DNA from: Bacteroidota bacterium
GTDB taxonomy: Bacteria; Bacteroidota; Bacteroidia; B-17B0; B-17BO
DNA length: 20,657 nucleotides
NCBI GenBank assembly: GCA_025356715.1
Contig: JANXRU010000019.1
Location: forward strand, 1-20,657
Direction of reading: 5' to 3'
Under the pieces are notes generated by a model, which saw only the letters and a program-made list of their open reading frames with translations, was not told the origin of the DNA and made no database searches. Numbering within the stretch: position 1 is the first letter of the stretch; the number at the start of each line of letters is the position of its first letter. The position numbers and the translations under genes are program-made. This document shows positions 16,656-20,657 of the stretch, in pieces.

Positions 16656-16691
16656 GAAGAGGCATTTGATGAAATGTCTCTTCTTTTTTTT
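16656..16691 (+). terminator. Intrinsic terminator after the T9SS protein
   Basis: GAAGAGGCATTT (16656-16667) pairs with AAATGTCTCTTC (16672-16683) over 12 positions (one G-T pair) around a GATG loop, followed by eight T. It separates the secreted-protein gene from the iron-sulfur gene at 16744, which therefore needs its own promoter. Confidence 0.85.
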
Positions 16692-16743
16692 ACAAAGTTT
16701 TCTGTAATATCGTGCTGAATAATTTTTTATCATAAAATAGTTT

Positions 16744-17532
16744 ATGACCGAATTTAAAGTGCGCACAATAGCCGATATGATAGCGGCAGGTGAAGAACCA
16801 GAAATACTTTTTTGGGTAGGATGTGCTGGAAGTTTTGATGAACGAGCACAAAAAATTACTAAAGCGGTTGCCAAAATTTTACATCAAGCCCACATAAAAT
16901 TTGCCATTTTAGGAATAGAGGAAAACTGTACGGGTGATCCTGCAAAACGTGCAGGTAACGAATTTTTATTTCAGATGATGGCGATGCAAAATATTGCTGT
17001 AATGAATGGATACAATATAAAAAAAATTGTAACTGCTTGCCCTCATTGCTTTAATACTTTAAAAAATGAATACCCCGAACTTGGTGGAAATTATGAAGTT
17101 TTGCATCATACTACACTCATCAATCAATTATTAAATGAGGGAAAAATAAAAATTGAGGGAGGTGCTTTTAAAGGTCAACGAATTACCTATCACGATAGTT
17201 GTTATTTAGGAAGATCAAATAATATTTATGAAGCCCCTCGAGAAATAATACAAAAATTAGATGCTGCCTTGGTAGAAATGAAACGCGCTAAAGCAAACGG
17301 GTTATGCTGCGGTGCTGGAGGTGCACAAATGTTTAAAGAGGCCGAAAAAGGAACCAAAGAGGTTAATCTTGAACGCATTGATGATGCCATAGAAACTCAA
17401 TCAACTATTGTGGCTTCTGCTTGCCCGTTTTGTATGACCATGTTGAGAGATGGCGTTAAACACCACAACAAAGAACAAGAAATAGATGTGAAAGATATTG
17501 CCGAGTTAGTAGCTCATGCAATAGACCTTTGA
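16744..17532 (+). CDS. CCG-domain iron-sulfur protein, HdrB/GlcF-like
   Basis: This 262-residue soluble protein has two cysteine-rich (CCG, DUF224-type) domains. The first has Cys27, Cys62 (ENCTGD, a single Cys where CCG is usual) and Cys99-x2-Cys102. The second has Cys153, Cys188-Cys189-Gly and Cys227-x2-Cys230. In HdrB, HdrD, GlcF and LutA these domains bind the catalytic non-cubane or 4Fe-4S cluster. It fits as the catalytic partner of the membrane di-cluster protein at 10009-11310, the two together resembling one HdrD/GlcF-type chain split in two. The first domain's missing second Cys suggests only the second domain carries the full site. Its substrate (disulfide, hydroxy acid or a dedicated carrier) is not shown. 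Confidence 0.88.
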   Translation: MTEFKVRTIADMIAAGEEPEILFWVGCAGSFDERAQKITKAVAKILHQAHIKFAILGIEENCTGDPAKRAGNEFLFQMMAMQNIAVMNGYNIKKIVTACPHCFNTLKNEYPELGGNYEVLHHTTLINQLLNEGKIKIEGGAFKGQRITYHDSCYLGRSNNIYEAPREIIQKLDAALVEMKRAKANGLCCGAGGAQMFKEAEKGTKEVNLERIDDAIETQSTIVASACPFCMTMLRDGVKHHNKEQEIDVKDIAELVAHAIDL

Positions 17533-17620
17533 TTTGTAAAAAACTTTCTCCTCATTTTTGTAATTGTATTTTAAATGTTCAATCACTTATTATATTTACA
17601 TTATAAAAAACAAAAACAAT

Positions 17621-18640
17621 ATGAAAATTTTAAAACAAATTGGCATCGGATTATTAGGATTAATCCTGCTTCTATTAATCATTTCGTTTTTTCTTCCAAG
17701 CCATATTCGTGTTGAACGATCAATGGAAATGAACTCATCATCAGACAAACCCTATGCGTTAATTAATAATTTAAAAGATTGGAATAAATGGAGCCCTTGG
17801 GCTAAAATTGACCCTCAAACAGAATGGACATTTAGTGATCCTGCTGAGGGTATTGGAGCATGGTATACATGGAAGAGTAACCATGGTGAAGTGGGCAATG
17901 GCAAGTTAACCATTATTGAAAGTACTCCTGAAAAAATAAAAATGGAGATGGAGTTTGAAGGTCAAGGTAAAAGTATGGCAGAGTTTTTATTTACTCCTAC
18001 AGAAAATGGTACAAAAGTTACTTGGGCTTTAGATGCCGATATGGGTATGAATCCGGCAAAGAAACTGTTCGGATTACTAATGGATAACATGTTAGGTAAA
18101 ATGTTTACTGATGGGTTAACCACTATGAAGACTGAAGCTGAAGCGATGCCTTCTTCACAAGCAGCAAAAGAAACTATTGCGGGTTTTGATGTAGAAGAAA
18201 AGACGATAGACAAGATGATGATTTTAAGTATAAGAGAAAAAGTTAAAAGCAATGAAATTGGACAAAAAATTGGAGAATGTTTTGGTATGATAGGAATGTA
18301 TATGGGAAAAAACAAACTTATCCAATCATCAATGCCATTAACCATTTGGCACAAGTACGGAGAAAAAGAATGTGATATGGAAGCCGCCATTCCAATAGCT
18401 GTTGAAGCCAAGAGTGAAGAAAAAGTTAAATATTCTGAACTTCCTGCAACAAATGCTTTTGTGGTAAAGTATTTTGGTGCTTATGAAAAAGTTGCACCTG
18501 TTTATAAAGAGGCTTATACTTATATTGAATCAAAAGGAAAGAAAGTTTCGGGTGCTCCACGAGAAGTTTATATTACCGATCCCGGAATGGAAAAAGATAC
18601 TGCAAAATGGTTAACAGAAATTGTTTTTCCTGTTGAGTGA
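17621..18640 (+). CDS. Membrane-anchored SRPBCC-GyrI-like fusion protein
   Basis: This protein is 339 residues from the ATG at 17621. An in-frame TTG at 17564 adds only a 19-residue stretch before the obvious N-terminal anchor, and an A-rich leader precedes the ATG. A membrane helix (about 6-25) is followed by an SRPBCC/polyketide-cyclase-like domain (about 30-180: DWNKWSPWAKID, NGTKVTWALDAD), then a GyrI-like/AraC effector-binding domain (about 190-339: EEKTIDKMMILSIREKV, AYEKVAPVYKEAYTYIESKGK, PREVYI, WLTEIVFPV). Both domain types bind hydrophobic or cationic small molecules. No catalytic residues are evident, so a binding or protective role is likely. The protein should face the periplasm or cytoplasm from the inner membrane; the topology is uncertain. 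It ends in a bidirectional terminator. Confidence 0.85.
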   Translation: MKILKQIGIGLLGLILLLLIISFFLPSHIRVERSMEMNSSSDKPYALINNLKDWNKWSPWAKIDPQTEWTFSDPAEGIGAWYTWKSNHGEVGNGKLTIIESTPEKIKMEMEFEGQGKSMAEFLFTPTENGTKVTWALDADMGMNPAKKLFGLLMDNMLGKMFTDGLTTMKTEAEAMPSSQAAKETIAGFDVEEKTIDKMMILSIREKVKSNEIGQKIGECFGMIGMYMGKNKLIQSSMPLTIWHKYGEKECDMEAAIPIAVEAKSEEKVKYSELPATNAFVVKYFGAYEKVAPVYKEAYTYIESKGKKVSGAPREVYITDPGMEKDTAKWLTEIVFPVE

Positions 18641-18662
18641 AATATAGTTGCATAGAATAAAT

Positions 18663-18693
18663 AAAAACGCCAAAAATTTATTTGGGCGTTTTT
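18663..18693. terminator. Bidirectional intrinsic terminator
   Basis: AAAAACGCC (18663-18671) and GGCGTTTTT (18685-18693) form a 9-base-pair stem with T-rich tails on both strands. It lies between the convergent SRPBCC-fusion and XRE genes and overlaps the XRE stop codon. Confidence 0.8.
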
Positions 18694-18934
18694 ATTTTTT
18701 ACCTGTGAAATCAAAATCAAAGATTTCTTTAGGATGAACATCCAATGCCTTTGCTATAATAAATAAAGTATTTACAGTTGTATTTATTGCGCCTGTTTCA
18801 ATTCTGGCTATTTGACTAAGCGTAATATCTGCTCGATACGACAACTCTTCTTGTGTAACTTTTTTTTGTTTTCTAACAAGCGCAATATTCTTTCCAAGCA
18901 ACTCAATATATTTTTTATTTACTCCTTTGCGCAC
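18692..18934 (-). CDS. Small XRE-family (HTH_3) transcriptional regulator
   Basis: This 80-residue protein is almost entirely one Cro/C1-type helix-turn-helix: VTQEELSYRADITLSQIARI for the recognition region, then NTLFIIAKALDVHPKEIF for the closing helices. It starts at GTG (18934). No ATG is in frame and a stop lies six codons upstream, so GTG is the best choice. In size it resembles phage repressors and restriction-modification controller proteins, but no such genes are seen nearby. It is divergent from the lipoprotein at 19033, with a palindrome between them that is a likely binding site for autoregulation. Confidence 0.88.
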   Translation of the reverse strand: MRKGVNKKYIELLGKNIALVRKQKKVTQEELSYRADITLSQIARIETGAINTTVNTLFIIAKALDVHPKEIFDFDFTGKK

Positions 18935-18965
18935 ATAACAATATTCCGTTTAAAAGATTTTTATT

Positions 18966-18988
18966 ATTATAGCATATAATGCTATAAT
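18966..18988. promoter_or_regulatory. Palindromic operator candidate in the XRE-lipoprotein gap
   Basis: ATTATAGCAT (18966-18975) and ATGCTATAAT (18979-18988) are perfect 10-base inverted arms around ATA. It is centred between the XRE GTG (32 bases away) and the lipoprotein ATG (45 bases away), which suits a dimeric HTH regulator controlling both. The AT-rich arms could also hold overlapping promoter elements; no U-run follows, so it is not a terminator. Confidence 0.6.
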
Positions 18989-19032
18989 TTATTATTATTG
19001 AATATTCTTTAACGCCTAATTAAAAAAACCTT

Positions 19033-20313
19033 ATGAACTTAAAATTGCTTAAACTTGCTGTGATAGCCACAACATTTACATTGATGACAAACTCTTGCAA
19101 AAAAGAAACTAAAGAAGTAAACCAAACAAAAACTTCCAATTTGGCTTCTGTTGCATCTCTTAACAATCAGCCTCTTGAATTTTCGGAGGATGAAATCAAA
19201 ACATTTATTACTGATGTAGATTATTACCATAATAATACTACTGCAAACCAATGGTTAGGTGCTGCTGAGACTATTCAAAAAATGCAAACCAGTACAAATT
19301 ATATGTACTCTGATATTGATACTGCATTTGCAAGTGAAGATACTTTTGGATATACATTTACATTATTACCAAATACTAATGGACAATATTGTATGACAGA
19401 AATATCATCTAAAATATTTGACATTAGAAGTTTTCTTAATACTAAATTAGGTGAAGACCAAGGAAGTAATTATGTAGGCAGAGTAGTAACGGTTGATGTT
19501 GACCAAAACCCAGATGGAAGTGGTACTTTTTTACTTACTTTATATTTAGGTAAAGCCTACAAAAACCCACCTGAATATGGTTCAAATACCACAGAAGGTT
19601 TTCAGGTAAGTGATGGTGACCATCCTTGGTTTAACGGTTACCCTAATACATTAGTTACCAATATATGCACTCATACGCTTGGTGTTAAAGATATACTTGA
19701 AACATATGGTCCCGGATATTTATTAGATATGCGAAATAAAGCAGTAACACCAAAACCAACGGTAATAAATGGTGTAGCTTTAATGAACTATCAAATTCCT
19801 TATCTTGATGGAAGTTCTGATTTAATAAATAGCAGAACAAGTGACCCCCAACATCCAAATGCTTCAGATTATCTATTCTCATACGATGATGTAATCAATC
19901 TAAATTCAAGTAATCGTCCAACTAGCGCTTTAGGCAATTGCAATGGTGCAAATATTTATGTAGAACCATCAGGCATATTTGCTATGAATCCATGCCCTAC
20001 TTACCCATTTTACATATTATATGATGTTTGGCCACCTGGACCAATTGGAATACCACATAATGAATTGCACATAGCTTATTACAATTGGTGTATGCCACAA
20101 GATTTTATTAATTATTATTTAAGTAATGTTGCCGAAGTTTTTGCTAAAGTAAGACCAAATAGTTACATCCTCCCTTTATCTGATTATGCCAGTTTTCAAG
20201 TTTCCTATTCTAAATGGTTTAATTATTTATATCTTGAAAGTACTTCGGCAAAAATTTATCATGCATATAAATATAAATACACCATACTAAGAATAAGAGA
20301 TATAAGAGTATAA
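19033..20313 (+). CDS. Lipoprotein of unknown function
   Basis: This 426-residue protein has a lipoprotein signal peptide: basic start, hydrophobic core, and a lipobox ending in Cys22 (TNSC). It is followed by Lys-Lys-Glu-Thr-Lys, so it should be lipidated and sent to the inner or outer membrane. The Lys/Glu-rich stretch after Cys is not the clear acidic outer-surface export signal. The mature part is rich in Asn, Tyr, Ser and Asp, with cysteines around 120-330 and aromatic runs. I recognise no domain and no catalytic motif. It starts at ATG after an A-rich leader and overlaps the next gene's start by one base (TAATG). Control by the divergent XRE regulator is plausible. Confidence 0.85.
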   Translation: MNLKLLKLAVIATTFTLMTNSCKKETKEVNQTKTSNLASVASLNNQPLEFSEDEIKTFITDVDYYHNNTTANQWLGAAETIQKMQTSTNYMYSDIDTAFASEDTFGYTFTLLPNTNGQYCMTEISSKIFDIRSFLNTKLGEDQGSNYVGRVVTVDVDQNPDGSGTFLLTLYLGKAYKNPPEYGSNTTEGFQVSDGDHPWFNGYPNTLVTNICTHTLGVKDILETYGPGYLLDMRNKAVTPKPTVINGVALMNYQIPYLDGSSDLINSRTSDPQHPNASDYLFSYDDVINLNSSNRPTSALGNCNGANIYVEPSGIFAMNPCPTYPFYILYDVWPPGPIGIPHNELHIAYYNWCMPQDFINYYLSNVAEVFAKVRPNSYILPLSDYASFQVSYSKWFNYLYLESTSAKIYHAYKYKYTILRIRDIRV

Positions 20314-20657
20314 TGAAATTTAAAGTATTCATATCAATAAGTATAATCTGTTTGTTTAGCCAAGCTAAGGCACAAAACAAATTTGATTATTTAAATAGTT
20401 TTACTAGCCAGTATGATTATGTTCATATGAGTAATTTGAAATCAATTAGTAAAAACGAATTGATATTTTCGGCAGTGGTTCATACTCCAGATCAATATGA
20501 GAGTTTTTTTTTAACAAACTCCACTATCCTTTTCAGAACTACACTTAATGGAGATTTTATTAATTATAAAAATATAGATACTATTAAAGGCATAAATATT
20601 TGGAATATTAATAATGTGTTTGAAGGAGCGAACGATAGCTTAATACTAATAGCCAAT
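20313..20657 (+). CDS. Secreted protein, N-terminal part only (runs off the window)
   Basis: ATG at 20313 overlaps the TAA of the lipoprotein gene (TAATG), and the frame stays open for 115 codons to the window edge. The first ~22 residues are a signal peptide ending SQAKAQ/N, like the other exported proteins here. The visible mature part (DYLNSFTSQYDYVH, NELIFSAVV, NVFEGANDSLILIA) has short beta-strand-like segments of the kind found in propeller or T9SS-exported proteins. No domain can be assigned from this fragment; whether it ends in a sorting domain cannot be seen. It is probably co-transcribed and translationally coupled with the lipoprotein. Confidence 0.8.
   Translation, partial: MKFKVFISISIICLFSQAKAQNKFDYLNSFTSQYDYVHMSNLKSISKNELIFSAVVHTPDQYESFFLTNSTILFRTTLNGDFINYKNIDTIKGINIWNINNVFEGANDSLILIAN

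Noticed and set aside
17564..17620. TTG start giving 19 extra residues on the SRPBCC-fusion protein
   Set aside because: The ATG at 17621 begins a basic n-region and membrane anchor and follows an A-rich leader; the extension is non-descript.
17962..18411. 149-codon open frame on the minus strand inside the SRPBCC-fusion gene
   Set aside because: It is wholly antisense to a gene with clear domain signatures. Its product has low-complexity hydrophobic runs and no motif.

Overview
The window looks like chromosome of an AT-rich member of the Bacteroidota. The evidence is a C-terminal type IX secretion (T9SS) sorting domain, a sensor kinase of the Reg_prop/Y_Y_Y type, several signal peptides ending in Lys-Ala-Gln-Asn, a lipoprotein typical of the phylum, and promoters of the TTG-N19/20-TAnnTTTG type. 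The clearest promoter lies upstream of a tRNA-Phe gene. No transposase, integrase, CRISPR array or phage gene is visible.

Region 1 (about 1-9713) is a surface-glycan locus. Seven minus-strand genes run almost without gaps from 9713 down to 1742: a GtrB/ArnC-like GT2 glycosyltransferase, a large GT-C-like membrane protein, the N- and C-terminal halves of a split transketolase, a fusion of an NAD-dependent sugar epimerase to a second GtrB-like GT2, and two class I SAM methyltransferases. A second GT-C-like membrane protein (168-1745) converges on the operon and overlaps its last gene by 4 bases. A reasonable reading, which is inference, is that the locus makes an unusual, possibly two-carbon-extended and methylated sugar, loads it on undecaprenyl phosphate, and transfers it outside the inner membrane.

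Region 2 (9739-9931) holds tRNA-Phe(GAA) with encoded CCA, its own promoter and an intrinsic terminator. The long open frame of the first glycosyltransferase runs back through this tRNA, so its true start is the internal ATG at 9713.

Region 3 (10009-17532) has two iron-sulfur proteins of the heterodisulfide-reductase/GlcF class: a membrane-anchored di-[4Fe-4S] protein and a CCG-domain protein. They would be expected to work together but are about 5.4 kb apart. Between them lie a LuxR-type response regulator, its propeller-type histidine kinase (divergent from the next gene), and a T9SS-exported propeller-like protein. The kinase has a good signal peptide encoded upstream of its first usual start codon, in frame, but with no ATG.

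Region 4 (17621-20657) has a membrane-anchored SRPBCC-GyrI-like fusion protein, a bidirectional terminator, a small XRE-family regulator, a near-perfect palindrome in the divergent gap, a lipoprotein of unknown function, and the start of a secreted protein overlapping it by one base and running off the window.
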